NCBI RefSeq assembly: GCF_004324755.1
Contig: NZ_SDMQ01000014.1
Location: 1 to 64,000, forward strand
From: Propioniciclava sinopodophylli
GTDB lineage: Bacteria > Actinomycetota > Actinomycetes > Propionibacteriales > Propionibacteriaceae
Reading direction: 5' to 3'
DNA length: 64,000 bases
The translations under genes were made by a program, and so were the position numbers. The notes beneath the pieces were generated by a model. That model ran no database searches. It was not told where the DNA came from and saw only the letters and a program-made list of their open reading frames with translations. Shown here in pieces: positions 1 through 9,532 of this stretch. Position 1 is the first letter of the stretch, and each line of letters begins with the position of its first letter.

Positions 1-119
1 TTCACTTACGAGGTGACCCTTCGACGCGGTGGACGGCGACTTCAGCAATTACCATCCTCCCTGCTCAGAACGGTCACCTCGCCCCATGCCACGCCCACAC
101 CCGCCACGACACCGGTGGA

Positions 120-830
120 TCAGGGCTCAGTGGCGCCCACGAGTGCAGAGGTGCACAGCATCGCGTAGGGCTCGGCGAGCGTCTCGCTCGGCTGGAACTC
201 GGCGCGGTACAGCGCGAAGACCCCCGCCGGGTCGAACTGGCCGAAGTGCCCTGCGTAGGAGTAGCGGATGCCCAGCTTGGCCGCCAGCCGTGCCGAGTAG
301 TCCGACGACCCGAGCAGCCAGATCTCGGGGTAGCCGGACGCCGAGGGCGTCGCGGTGAGCGTCATGCCCCTACCGACGCGGACGCCGTGCGGGCTCAGCC
401 AGGCAGACACCAGCTCGACGTGCTCGACGAAGTCCTCGTGCCCCAAGCCCTCCTGCGAGCGACGCAGCGCCCACGCGGTGACCTGGTCGGCGCCCGGTGC
501 GCGCCCGATGCCGAGGTCGATGCGGCCCGGGTACAGGGCCTCGAGCGCCGCGAACTGCTCGGCGACGACGTAGGGCGAGTGGTTGGGCAGCATGACCCCG
601 CCGGACCCGACCCGGATGCGCTCCGTGCGGCCGGCGACCGCGGCGATGACCACGGGCGGGGTCGTCGCCGCCACCGACGGCATGTTGTGGTGCTCGGCGA
701 TCCAGAACCGCTCGGCGCCCAACCGGTCCGCCGCTTGGGCGAACTCGATGGTGGCGGCGAAGGCGTCCGAGCTGGACCACCCGGCACGGACGGTGGCGAG
801 GTCGAGGACGGAGACGGGAACGGAAGCCAT
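120..830 (-). CDS. LLM-class flavin-dependent oxidoreductase, truncated at the 3' end
   Basis: This is the N-terminal two thirds of a luciferase-like monooxygenase of the MsnO8 type, an FMN- or F420-linked TIM barrel. Visible family marks are the early DRLGAERFWIAEHHN stretch, the VGSGGVMLPNHSP segment and GRIDLGIGRAPGAD. Members are usually about 320-340 residues. This one stops at 236, just after the region reading PYAMLCTSALVGATEP, and no other frame downstream restores the missing barrel end. The ATG at 830 is preceded by a -10 box TACGGT (837-842) six bases upstream and has no ribosome binding site, so a leaderless start is likely. It is divergent from the macro-domain gene with 29 bp between them. 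Truncation probably makes it non-functional, although the promoter is intact. Confidence 0.7.
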   Translation of the reverse strand: MASVPVSVLDLATVRAGWSSSDAFAATIEFAQAADRLGAERFWIAEHHNMPSVAATTPPVVIAAVAGRTERIRVGSGGVMLPNHSPYVVAEQFAALEALYPGRIDLGIGRAPGADQVTAWALRRSQEGLGHEDFVEHVELVSAWLSPHGVRVGRGMTLTATPSASGYPEIWLLGSSDYSARLAAKLGIRYSYAGHFGQFDPAGVFALYRAEFQPSETLAEPYAMLCTSALVGATEP

Positions 831-859
831 GCCCCGACCGTACCCGGCAGGATGGGGAC

Positions 860-1375
860 ATGCCGACGATCACCTGCTTGCTGGGCGACATCACCGAGCA
901 GCCCACCGACGCCATCGTGAATGCCGCCAACTCGTCCCTGCTCGGCGGGGGTGGGGTGGACGGGGCGATCCACCGCGCCGCCGGCCCCGAGCTGCTGGCC
1001 GCCTGCCGGGCACTGCGAGCCACCACATTGCGGGACGGGCTGCCTGTCGGGGACGCCGTGGCCACGCCCGGCTTCGCCCTGCCTGCGCGCTGGGTGATCC
1101 ACACGGTCGGGCCGAACCGCCACGCCGGCGAGACCGACCCGACGCTGCTGGCGTCCTGCTTCACCCGCTCGCTCGACGTGGCGGCCGAACAGGGCGCGCG
1201 CACCGTGAGCTTCCCGGCCATCAGCGCGGGCATCTACGGTTGGGACGCCCGCGATGTTGCGCGCATCGCGCTCGAAGCCGTGCGTTCCCACCCGGCCCCC
1301 GGCGTCGAGGAGGTCCGCTTCGTGCTGTTCTCCTCCGCGCTCCTGGACGCCTTCGAGCGCGCAGCTGCGTCCTGA
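860..1375 (+). CDS. Macro domain protein (O-acetyl-ADP-ribose deacetylase type)
   Basis: A 171-residue single-domain macro protein of the YmdB/MacroD type, expected to hydrolyse O-acetyl-ADP-ribose or remove mono-ADP-ribose in the cytosol. The signature NAANSSLLGGGGVDGAIHRAAG lies at about residues 21-42, with the Asn of NAAN and the glycine-rich loop that bind the distal ribose. AISAGIYGW near residue 121 is the second phosphate-binding loop. The length matches the family. The ATG at 860 follows a weak -10 CAGGAT (848-853) at six bases, which suggests a leaderless transcript divergent from the LLM gene. Its stop codon lies inside the terminator shared with the convergent gene downstream. Confidence 0.9.
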   Translation: MPTITCLLGDITEQPTDAIVNAANSSLLGGGGVDGAIHRAAGPELLAACRALRATTLRDGLPVGDAVATPGFALPARWVIHTVGPNRHAGETDPTLLASCFTRSLDVAAEQGARTVSFPAISAGIYGWDARDVARIALEAVRSHPAPGVEEVRFVLFSSALLDAFERAAAS

Positions 1376-1390
1376 GCCCGGTGGCTCAGG
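1371..1390. terminator. Bidirectional hairpin carrying both stop codons
   Basis: CCTGAGCC (1371-1378) pairs with GGCTCAGG (1383-1390) across a four-base loop. The TGA of the macro gene lies in the left arm and the TGA of the convergent gene lies in the right arm. No U tract follows, so termination is inferred from position and stem quality. Confidence 0.5.
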
Positions 1391-2672
1391 GAAGGCGCGC
1401 CGCGAGCAACTCGGGCAGCTGCAGGATGTTCGCGACCAGCGGCACCGGGTGGACGCGCGTGTTCGTCCACGGGTCGAGGCTGCCGACCAGCGCGATCCCC
1501 AGCCCCAGGACGAACAGGACGCCGAAGGCGGCCAGGCGCACCCGTGTGAGCCGGGCCAGCCACGGGTAGAGGAACACCAGGGTCACCGGCAGCAGGGGCA
1601 CCCACCAACGGATGCTGTAGCTCTGTCCCGAGTAGTTGGTCGAGAGCAGCAGGTAGTAGGCCACCAGGGCGGCCCCCGCTGCGGCGACGGCCCGCGCCTC
1701 CGGGGCGAGCGTGCGACCACGGGCGAAGGCTTCGCGCACCAGCAGAGGGATCGCGAGCCACAGGAGCGGGTTGTACAGCAGGAAGCCGCGACCGCCCACC
1801 AGCATCCCGGCGGCGTAGCCCACCAGGTCGCCCCCGGCGGCGATGCCGCTGCCGGTCAGCTCCTCGCGCGTCCAGGGTGATCCGGGGTAGAGGAAAAACT
1901 CAGGCACGAGTTGCAGCGGGACGAGGCTGCCCGAGATCGCGTGGTTGACCCAGAGCGCGGGGGCGACCGCGAGCAGGAACGGCACGACAAGCCACGCCAC
2001 CCGGGTCCGCAGGCGGGGGTCGGCCACCACCACCGCCCCGAGTGCAACCGCGAACGCTCCGGTCGGCATGTCCGAGGAAGCGGCCAGCCCCAACGCCAGC
2101 CCCGCGCACGCCAGCAGCCACCGACCGCCGCCGGACGCCCGCGCGTGCGCCACGGCCGCCAGCGCGATCAACACCCAGGAGGCCGCGAGCGAATGGTTGT
2201 TGAAGGTCGCCACCCAGGTCAGGTGCAGGCTGCCGAGCCCGGTGGCGGCGGCCAACCAGGCGCGACGGCCCGCGGGCAGGCCGGTGAGGCCGAGCAGCCG
2301 GTAGAGAGCGACCAGGCCCAGCCACCACCACAGGGTGACGGTCCCCCAGGTCACCAGCGCGTAGGCCGGGTTCCATCCCGGAGCCAGTTTGATACCGACG
2401 GCGGACAGGGGGGCGTACACGACCGCACCGATGAGCGCGGGTGTGGCCTGCTTGTCGGAGTAGAAATGGCCGTCAACCCAGACCTTGTCGTGGGTCAGCG
2501 GAGCGAAGTCGGTGTCGTCGATGGAGAGGGAGCCGTGGTCGACCATGGCCTGGACGGCTGCCATCCTGCTGGCGTCGCTCCACCCCTGCGCCCGCGGCAG
2601 GACGGTCAGCGACCCCACCAGCGCCAGCAGCACGAAGAGCGTGACGACCACACGCCGCTCGTGCCGGCTCAC
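1386..2672 (-). CDS. Polytopic membrane protein of unknown function
   Basis: A 428-residue integral membrane protein with about ten hydrophobic segments. The first, VTLFVLLALVGSLTVLP, follows a short basic N-terminus. A soluble loop after it contains WSDASRMAAVQAMVDHGSLSIDD and SDKQATPALIGAVVYAPLSAVG. This arrangement, with a large first loop carrying acidic residues followed by many helices, resembles the GT-C glycosyltransferase-like proteins common in Actinobacteria, but I see no decisive catalytic motif. It starts with GTG at 2672. Its stop lies within the shared hairpin at 1371-1390. The roughly 110 bp between it and sigA hold nothing I can name. Confidence 0.75.
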   Translation of the reverse strand: MSRHERRVVVTLFVLLALVGSLTVLPRAQGWSDASRMAAVQAMVDHGSLSIDDTDFAPLTHDKVWVDGHFYSDKQATPALIGAVVYAPLSAVGIKLAPGWNPAYALVTWGTVTLWWWLGLVALYRLLGLTGLPAGRRAWLAAATGLGSLHLTWVATFNNHSLAASWVLIALAAVAHARASGGGRWLLACAGLALGLAASSDMPTGAFAVALGAVVVADPRLRTRVAWLVVPFLLAVAPALWVNHAISGSLVPLQLVPEFFLYPGSPWTREELTGSGIAAGGDLVGYAAGMLVGGRGFLLYNPLLWLAIPLLVREAFARGRTLAPEARAVAAAGAALVAYYLLLSTNYSGQSYSIRWWVPLLPVTLVFLYPWLARLTRVRLAAFGVLFVLGLGIALVGSLDPWTNTRVHPVPLVANILQLPELLAARLP

Positions 2673-2784
2673 GTCCGGTCAGCCCTCCGCACCATGCGGA
2701 TCTCCCGTCTCACGCCAGGCGGCGTCCTCCACTCCGCCAGGGCGTCCAGCTCGAGGACGGACGCCTGACGGATCCGCACCGCCA

Positions 2785-4248
<1,464 letters not shown>

Positions 4249-4385
4249 GTGGGCCCTTTCGTTTCGTCCGGTTTCTGGGCGTGCAGCGGCCGGGACCTGT
4301 CAACGTCCGGCGCAACGGCCATTGTTGCACGCGTTCGGTGCTGACCCAAATGGCGGGGCTTCGCCGCGAGGCTACGCTGGCCGCC

Positions 4386-6518
4386 GTGCCCGATGCCCTG
4401 CAGAGCCCGCCCGACGCCCCCCGTCGTCCGTTCACCCGGACCGTCCACGGCGACGCCGTCGACGACCCTTACCACTGGATGGCCGACAAGACCGACCCCG
4501 AACTGCTGGAGTACCTGGCGGCCGAGAACGCCTGGACCGAGCAGCACACGGCGCACCTGGAGCCGCTCGCCGAGGAGCTCTACGGCGACCTGAAGGCACG
4601 CACCAAGCAGACCGACATGTCGGTGCCGCTGCACGTCACCCACACCGACGGCACCAGCTACTGGTACTACGGCCGCACCACCGAGGGCCACGACTACGGG
4701 CGCTCCTGCCGCCTGCCGGCCACCTCGCGCGATGACATCCCCGACGTCTCCGAGCCGGGCCCGGACGAGGAGGTCGTCCTCGACGTCCAGGCGCTGGCCG
4801 AGGGCCACGACTACTTCTCCCTCGGGCTGGCCAACGTCTCCCCCGACGGACGCCGGCTGGCCTATTCCGTCGACACCACCGGCGACGAGCGCTACGACCT
4901 GTTCGTCGTCGACCTCGCGACGGGCGAGACGATCGACGGGCCGGTTCCCGGCGTCGGGGGCGGCGGCACGTGGGCCGGGCCGGACTGGCTGTTCTACACG
5001 CGCGTGGACGCCGCGTGGCGCCCCCACGAGGTGTGGCGCCACCGGGTCGGCACGGACCCGGCCGCGGACGCCCTCGTGTTCTCCGAGCCCGACGACCGGT
5101 TCTGGGTCGCGGTGGGCAGCTCCCGCGACCACGCCTGGGTGTTCGTCGAGGTGGCGTCCAAGACGACCACCGAGACGCGGCTGCTCCCGTCCTCGGACCC
5201 GACCGGGGAGCCCACCGTGGTGCAGCCGCGGCGTCCGGGCCTGGAGTACTCCGTCGAGCTCGCGCCGGACGCCCTCTGGATCCTCCACAACGACGACGCG
5301 CCCCAGTTCAAGCTGAGCCGCGCGCCGCTGGCCACCCCCGGCATCGAGCACTGGGAGACCGTCATCGAGGAGCGCCCCGAGACGCGCCTCCTCGACGTCA
5401 GCGTGTACGCCTCGGCCGTCGTCATCGACCACCGCACCAACGGCCTGGCGGGCATCAGCGTCCTGCCGCGCGGCGAGGACGGCGCGCTCGGCGTCCTCAC
5501 CGAGCTCACGTTCGACGAGGCCCTCTACGACGTCGGCGCCGAGGAGGCCCCCGACTTCGACACCGACCGCATCCGGTTCGGCTACGAGTCGCTGGTGACC
5601 CCGACCAGCGTGTGGGAGTACCGACTGGACACCGGCGCGCGCCGGCTGCTCAAGCAGACGCCCGTCCTCGACCACCCGACCCATGGCGCGTACGACCCGA
5701 CCGCGTATGTGAGCGAGCGGTTGTGGGCCACCGCCGAGGACGGGACACGCGTGCCGATCTCCCTGGTCCGCCACCGCGACACCCCGACCAACGGGACGGC
5801 CCCCGGCCTGCTGTACGGCTACGGCGCGTACGAATCGGCGACCATGCCCTACTTCGCGATGAGCCGGATCAGCCTGCTCGACCGCGGTTTCGTGTTCGCG
5901 ATCGCCCACGTGCGCGGTGGCGGCGAGCTCGGACGCCCGTGGTACGACGGCGGCAAGCTGCTGGACAAGCCGAACACCTTCTCCGACTTCGTCGCCTGCG
6001 GGCGGGTGCTCGTCGACGAGGGGCGCGTCGCCCCCGACCGCCTGCTCGCCGAGGGCGGCTCCGCCGGTGGGCTGCTCATCGGCGCCGCGGTCAACCTCGA
6101 CCCCGGGCTTTTCCGTGCGGTTCATGCGGCGGTCCCGTTCGTCGACCCGCTCACCACGATCCTCAACCCCGACCTGCCGCTCACGGTCATGGAGTGGGAG
6201 GAGTGGGGCAACCCGGTCGAGGACCCCGCCGTCTACGCCTGCATGAAGGCCTACTCCCCCTACGAGAACGTGCGACCCACCACCTACCCGGCGATCCTCG
6301 CGACGACCAGCCTGAACGACACCCGCGTGGAGGTCACCGAGCCCGCCAAGTGGGTCGCCCGGCTTCGCGACATGGTGACCAACGGCCCCGACCGCCCGAT
6401 CCTGCTCAAGACCGAGATGGTGGCCGGCCACGGCGGCGTGTCCGGCCGCTACAAGGCCTGGCGGGAGCGGGCGTTCGAGCTGGCGTGGCTCGTCGACCAG
6501 GCCGGCGCCAACACCTGA
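4386..6518 (+). CDS. ptrB: S9 family oligopeptidase (oligopeptidase B / PtrB type)
   Basis: A cytosolic serine peptidase of about 710 residues with an N-terminal seven-bladed propeller and a C-terminal alpha/beta hydrolase domain. The opening RTVHGDAVDDPYHWM is the usual start of S9A enzymes. The nucleophile is the Ser of GGSAGG (LAEGGSAGGLLIGAAVN). The Asp of SLNDTRVE and the His of GHGG complete the triad. It should cleave short peptides after basic residues. I place the start at GTG 4386, not the upstream ATG 4350, because TACGCT (4373-4378) lies seven bases before the GTG. This is the leaderless pattern seen at many genes here, and there is no ribosome binding site. A terminator-like hairpin follows. 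Confidence 0.92.
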   Translation: MPDALQSPPDAPRRPFTRTVHGDAVDDPYHWMADKTDPELLEYLAAENAWTEQHTAHLEPLAEELYGDLKARTKQTDMSVPLHVTHTDGTSYWYYGRTTEGHDYGRSCRLPATSRDDIPDVSEPGPDEEVVLDVQALAEGHDYFSLGLANVSPDGRRLAYSVDTTGDERYDLFVVDLATGETIDGPVPGVGGGGTWAGPDWLFYTRVDAAWRPHEVWRHRVGTDPAADALVFSEPDDRFWVAVGSSRDHAWVFVEVASKTTTETRLLPSSDPTGEPTVVQPRRPGLEYSVELAPDALWILHNDDAPQFKLSRAPLATPGIEHWETVIEERPETRLLDVSVYASAVVIDHRTNGLAGISVLPRGEDGALGVLTELTFDEALYDVGAEEAPDFDTDRIRFGYESLVTPTSVWEYRLDTGARRLLKQTPVLDHPTHGAYDPTAYVSERLWATAEDGTRVPISLVRHRDTPTNGTAPGLLYGYGAYESATMPYFAMSRISLLDRGFVFAIAHVRGGGELGRPWYDGGKLLDKPNTFSDFVACGRVLVDEGRVAPDRLLAEGGSAGGLLIGAAVNLDPGLFRAVHAAVPFVDPLTTILNPDLPLTVMEWEEWGNPVEDPAVYACMKAYSPYENVRPTTYPAILATTSLNDTRVEVTEPAKWVARLRDMVTNGPDRPILLKTEMVAGHGGVSGRYKAWRERAFELAWLVDQAGANT

Positions 6519-6521
6519 GGA

Positions 6522-6585
6522 TTTCCCGTGCCGGACGCCTCTGTGCTCTCAGGCGGGGCGCTCGCATCCCCGGCACGCAGGGAAA
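6522..6585 (+). terminator. Hairpin after the oligopeptidase gene
   Basis: TTTCCC plus GTGCCGG (6522-6534) pairs with CCGGCAC (6570-6576) and, after a 3-base bulge, GGGAAA (6580-6585). The loop is long and no U-run follows, so this is only a probable terminator. Confidence 0.35.
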
Positions 6586-6706
6586 ACCCGTACGACCACG
6601 GTCTTGATTTCACCCTCGCGGGTTGGTCTCAGGGCTCGTTCGGGGGGTGCACCGAACAAATTGGACGTCTTTCGCGTTGTACTGGTCGACGACGAAAGGA
6701 CGACGC

Positions 6707-7660
6707 ATGATCTCGACCTCGCACCGTTCCCGCTCGACCGATGGCATCGACGGCAAGGACTCCGTCGGGCTGTACCTGGACGGCATCGCCAAGACGCCGC
6801 TCCTGACGGCCGAGGAGGAGGTGCAGCTCGCCCGGGAGATCGAGGCGGGGCTGTATGCCGAACAGATCCTCGACGGATCCGTGACCACCAAGGAACGGGG
6901 TGGCCGGAAGGCGAAGAAGGCCTCCACCGAGGAGCTTGAGTTGATCGCCGAGCAGGGCCGCGCCGCCATGAAGCGCTTCGTGACCGCCAACCTGCGGCTG
7001 GTGGTCTCCGTGGCCCGCAAGTACGGCCGCGCACAGATGCCGCTGCTGGACCTGGTCCAGGAGGGCAACACGGGCCTGATCCGCGCCGTGGAGAAGTTCG
7101 ACTACTCCAAGGGCTTCAAGTTCTCCACCTACGCCACGTGGTGGGTGCGCCAGTCGATCAGCCGCGGCATCGCCCAGCAGGGCCGCATCGTTCGCCTCCC
7201 CGTGCACGTTGCCGAGCAGATCAACCAGGTCTCGGCCACGCGCCGCAACCTCGAGCGCAAGCTCGGCCGCGAGCCCGAGGTCATCGAGATCGCCGACGAG
7301 CTCGGCCTCGAGGAGGACCGCATCATCGAGCTGCTCCGCCTCGCGCGCGACCACGTGTCGCTGGATGCCCCGGTCGAGGAGGACGGCGACACCGCCCTGG
7401 GCGACCTGCTCGCGCGCGACACCACGCCCGGCCCCGACGAGGTCGTGCTGGACGCCGAGGACCGGGCCCGCCTGGACAACCTCCTCGACAGCCTCGACGA
7501 GCGCTCCGCCGACGTGGTGCGCCGCCGCTACGGCCTCCTGGACGGACGCCAGGCCAAGCTCGCGGACATCGCGAGCGTCTGGGGCATCACCGCCGAGCGC
7601 GTCCGCCAGATCGAGCGCCAGGCCATCGCCAAGCTGCGTGACACCACCCTGGCCGCCTGA
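6707..7660 (+). CDS. sigB: Group 2 sigma factor, SigB/HrdA-like
   Basis: A 317-residue sigma-70 protein without the long N-terminal extension of SigA. Region 1.2 (DSVGLYLDGIAKTPLLTAEEEVQLAREIEAG) is followed by a short nonconserved segment. Region 2 has [45 protein letters not shown], region 3 follows, and region 4.2 reads ITAERVRQIERQAIAKLRDTT. The near-identity of region 2 to SigA implies a very similar -10 preference, as for stationary-phase and stress SigB/HrdA proteins. The ATG at 6707 has GAAAGGA six bases upstream; an open stretch continues further upstream but lacks a better start. A strong terminator follows. Confidence 0.92.
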   Translation: MISTSHRSRSTDGIDGKDSVGLYLDGIAKTPLLTAEEEVQLAREIEAGLYAEQILDGSVTTKERGGRKAKKASTEELELIAEQGRAAMKRFVTANLRLVVSVARKYGRAQMPLLDLVQEGNTGLIRAVEKFDYSKGFKFSTYATWWVRQSISRGIAQQGRIVRLPVHVAEQINQVSATRRNLERKLGREPEVIEIADELGLEEDRIIELLRLARDHVSLDAPVEEDGDTALGDLLARDTTPGPDEVVLDAEDRARLDNLLDSLDERSADVVRRRYGLLDGRQAKLADIASVWGITAERVRQIERQAIAKLRDTTLAA

Positions 7661-7683
7661 CGCCAACAAGACGGCACCCCGCC

Positions 7684-7718
7684 GACGAGCCCCCGAGCAG
7701 CGCGCTCGGGGGCTCGTC
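7684..7718. terminator. Strong hairpin between sigB and tesB
   Basis: A perfect 15-bp stem: GACGAGCCCCCGAGC (7684-7698) and its exact complement at 7704-7718, with a 5-base loop. It lies between convergent genes and can serve both strands. Confidence 0.75.
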
Positions 7719-7740
7719 TCCGTCCCGGGACTGCTCTGGC

Positions 7741-8610
7741 TCAGACCAGGCCGCGGCGGGGCCGGTCGTCGGCCATCCGCACCAGCCCCTCCTGGACCGC
7801 GTGCGCGCCGAGCACACCGTCCGCGTCGAACAGCTTGCCGAAGGACAGCCCGAGCGCGTTGCTGGCGTTCGGGGAGGACTGGTCGTAGAGCACCCACTGG
7901 TCGGCGCGCAGCGGCCGGTGGAACCACATGGAGTGGTCGATCGTGGCCATCTGCATGCGCGGCGAGCCGAACGCAGCGGCGTGCGGCAGCGTGGAGACGC
8001 TCAGCAGGGTGAGGTCGGACGCGTACGCGAGCACCATCTGGTGCAGGCGCGGGTCATCTGGCATCTCCCCCACCGCCCGCATCCAGATCTGCAGGCGCGG
8101 TCCCTGTGCGGACTCGCGGTTGCTGTAACCGACGTAGCGGGTGTCGAGGGCCGCCCACTCGCGCTCCCAGACCTCCTTGGTGCGGGGCGAGCGCTGGGCC
8201 AGCACGTCTGCCAGCCGGGGGCACTCCTCGGGCGCGACCGGCGGCTTGAACGGGACGGCCGCGTGCTCCAGGCCCCCCTCGGGCACCTTGAAGGAGGCCG
8301 ACATCACGAAAATGTCGTGGCCGTTCTGCGTCGCGGTCACCCTCCGCGTGGTGAAGGAGCCGCCGTCCCGCGAGCGGTCGACCTCGTAGACGATGCCGGA
8401 GGCCGTGGAGCCGGCCCGCAGGAAGTAGCACTTGAGCGAGTGGCACAGGCGCCCGTCCGACACCGTCCGGTACATCGCCGCGAGCGCCTGGGCCATGACC
8501 TGCCCGCCGAAGGTGCGCTGCTGGTCGGTGACGGGGTGTTCGCCGACGAAGACGTCGTCGCTGCGCCGCTCAAGGTCCAGCAGGTCCAGGACCTCACTGA
8601 TGTGTTCCAC
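7741..8610 (-). CDS. tesB: Acyl-CoA thioesterase II (TesB)
   Basis: A 289-residue double-hotdog thioesterase that hydrolyses medium- and long-chain acyl-CoA to free fatty acid and CoA. The first hotdog carries QRTFGGQVMAQAL (about residues 31-43) and LKCYFLRAG. The second carries ATIDHSMWFHRP and LYDQSSPNASNALGLSFGKLF, matching TesB, whose catalytic Asp, Thr and Gln fall in these segments. The GTG at 8610 has GGAGGG five bases upstream. The gene overlaps the end of the upstream PAC2-family gene by 17 bp, so the two are likely translationally coupled. The reading frame continues upstream to 8754, but that part only shadows the PAC2 gene. Confidence 0.93.
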   Translation of the reverse strand: MEHISEVLDLLDLERRSDDVFVGEHPVTDQQRTFGGQVMAQALAAMYRTVSDGRLCHSLKCYFLRAGSTASGIVYEVDRSRDGGSFTTRRVTATQNGHDIFVMSASFKVPEGGLEHAAVPFKPPVAPEECPRLADVLAQRSPRTKEVWEREWAALDTRYVGYSNRESAQGPRLQIWMRAVGEMPDDPRLHQMVLAYASDLTLLSVSTLPHAAAFGSPRMQMATIDHSMWFHRPLRADQWVLYDQSSPNASNALGLSFGKLFDADGVLGAHAVQEGLVRMADDRPRRGLV

Positions 8611-9508
8611 GCGAACCCTCCGGGTCGTCGCCCTCCTGCTGGGCCAGGAACTGCTCCACGGCCGCGCCGATCTCGTCCGCCGAGGGGACACTGGGGCGTC
8701 CGGTCGACTGTACCTCGTCGTACTGCTGCTCCAGCGCCTGCACCAAGGGTCCAAGCTCGCCGTCGGAATCGACCTCGCCCTCCAGCTGGGAGAGGGTCTG
8801 CAGCGCGAGGGTCGCCAGCTCCCCCGGCGGCAGGTCGAGGCCGGTGGCCGCGCGGATGCGCTCCAGCACGGCCAGCGCGCCGGGCGCGTAGGTGCCGGGA
8901 GCCAGGTAGTGGGGCACGTGGGCGACGAAGCCGCACGCGAGGCGTCCGGCCTGCCCGGAGCGGTACTCCAGCATGGAGGCGAAGCTGCCGGGCACGACGA
9001 CCCGGTCGATCCAGACGGGATTGTCGGTCACGAGCTCGGGGTCGGTGGCGTGGCCCGTGACCAGGACCGGACGCGTGTGCGGGACGCCCATCGGGACGCC
9101 CTGGGCGGTCACCAGCTGCGACACGTCGAGGCCGTCGGCGATCTGCAGGAGTGCGGCGCAGGCCCTGTTCCACTGCGTGTCGGGCTCGGGGCCGCTCAGC
9201 AGCAGGAAGGGGCGACCCGAGGCGTCCGTGACCTTGTGGAGGGCCAGGCGGTAGTCGGTCAGCGACGTCCACGTGTTGGTGTCGAAGACCATCTGCGGGC
9301 GCCGCGAGCGGTAGTCGTGCAGCTGGTCGTGGTCGAAGGTGGCCAGCAGTTCCGCGTCGAGGCTCTCGAGCAGGTGCTCGCTCAGCTGGCGTGCGACCTG
9401 GCCGGCGTCGACGTACCCCTCCAGCAGGTGCACCAGCACCGGGCGGGTGCCCGTCAGGCTCTCCCAGACGTCCTGCTCCACCGTGTACAGCGCGCCCGGG
9501 TCCATCAT
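8594..9508 (-). CDS. PAC2 family protein (proteasome assembly chaperone-like)
   Basis: A protein of about 304 residues of the bacterial PAC2 family, related in fold to archaeal and eukaryotic proteasome assembly chaperones. In Actinobacteria its role is unproven. Visible marks are the early LVHLLEGYVDAGQ (family pattern around a conserved Gly and Asp), LLLSGPEPDTQWN, and the C-terminal glutamine- and acid-rich tail QALEQQYDEVQ. I choose ATG 9508 because the -10 box TAGAGT lies seven bases upstream; the GTG at 9517 would lie inside that box. The gene sits at the head of a two-gene unit with tesB. Confidence 0.85.
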   Translation of the reverse strand: MMDPGALYTVEQDVWESLTGTRPVLVHLLEGYVDAGQVARQLSEHLLESLDAELLATFDHDQLHDYRSRRPQMVFDTNTWTSLTDYRLALHKVTDASGRPFLLLSGPEPDTQWNRACAALLQIADGLDVSQLVTAQGVPMGVPHTRPVLVTGHATDPELVTDNPVWIDRVVVPGSFASMLEYRSGQAGRLACGFVAHVPHYLAPGTYAPGALAVLERIRAATGLDLPPGELATLALQTLSQLEGEVDSDGELGPLVQALEQQYDEVQSTGRPSVPSADEIGAAVEQFLAQQEGDDPEGSRGTHQ

Positions 9509-9532
9509 GGCGCCCACTCTAGCGGCGGCCGC

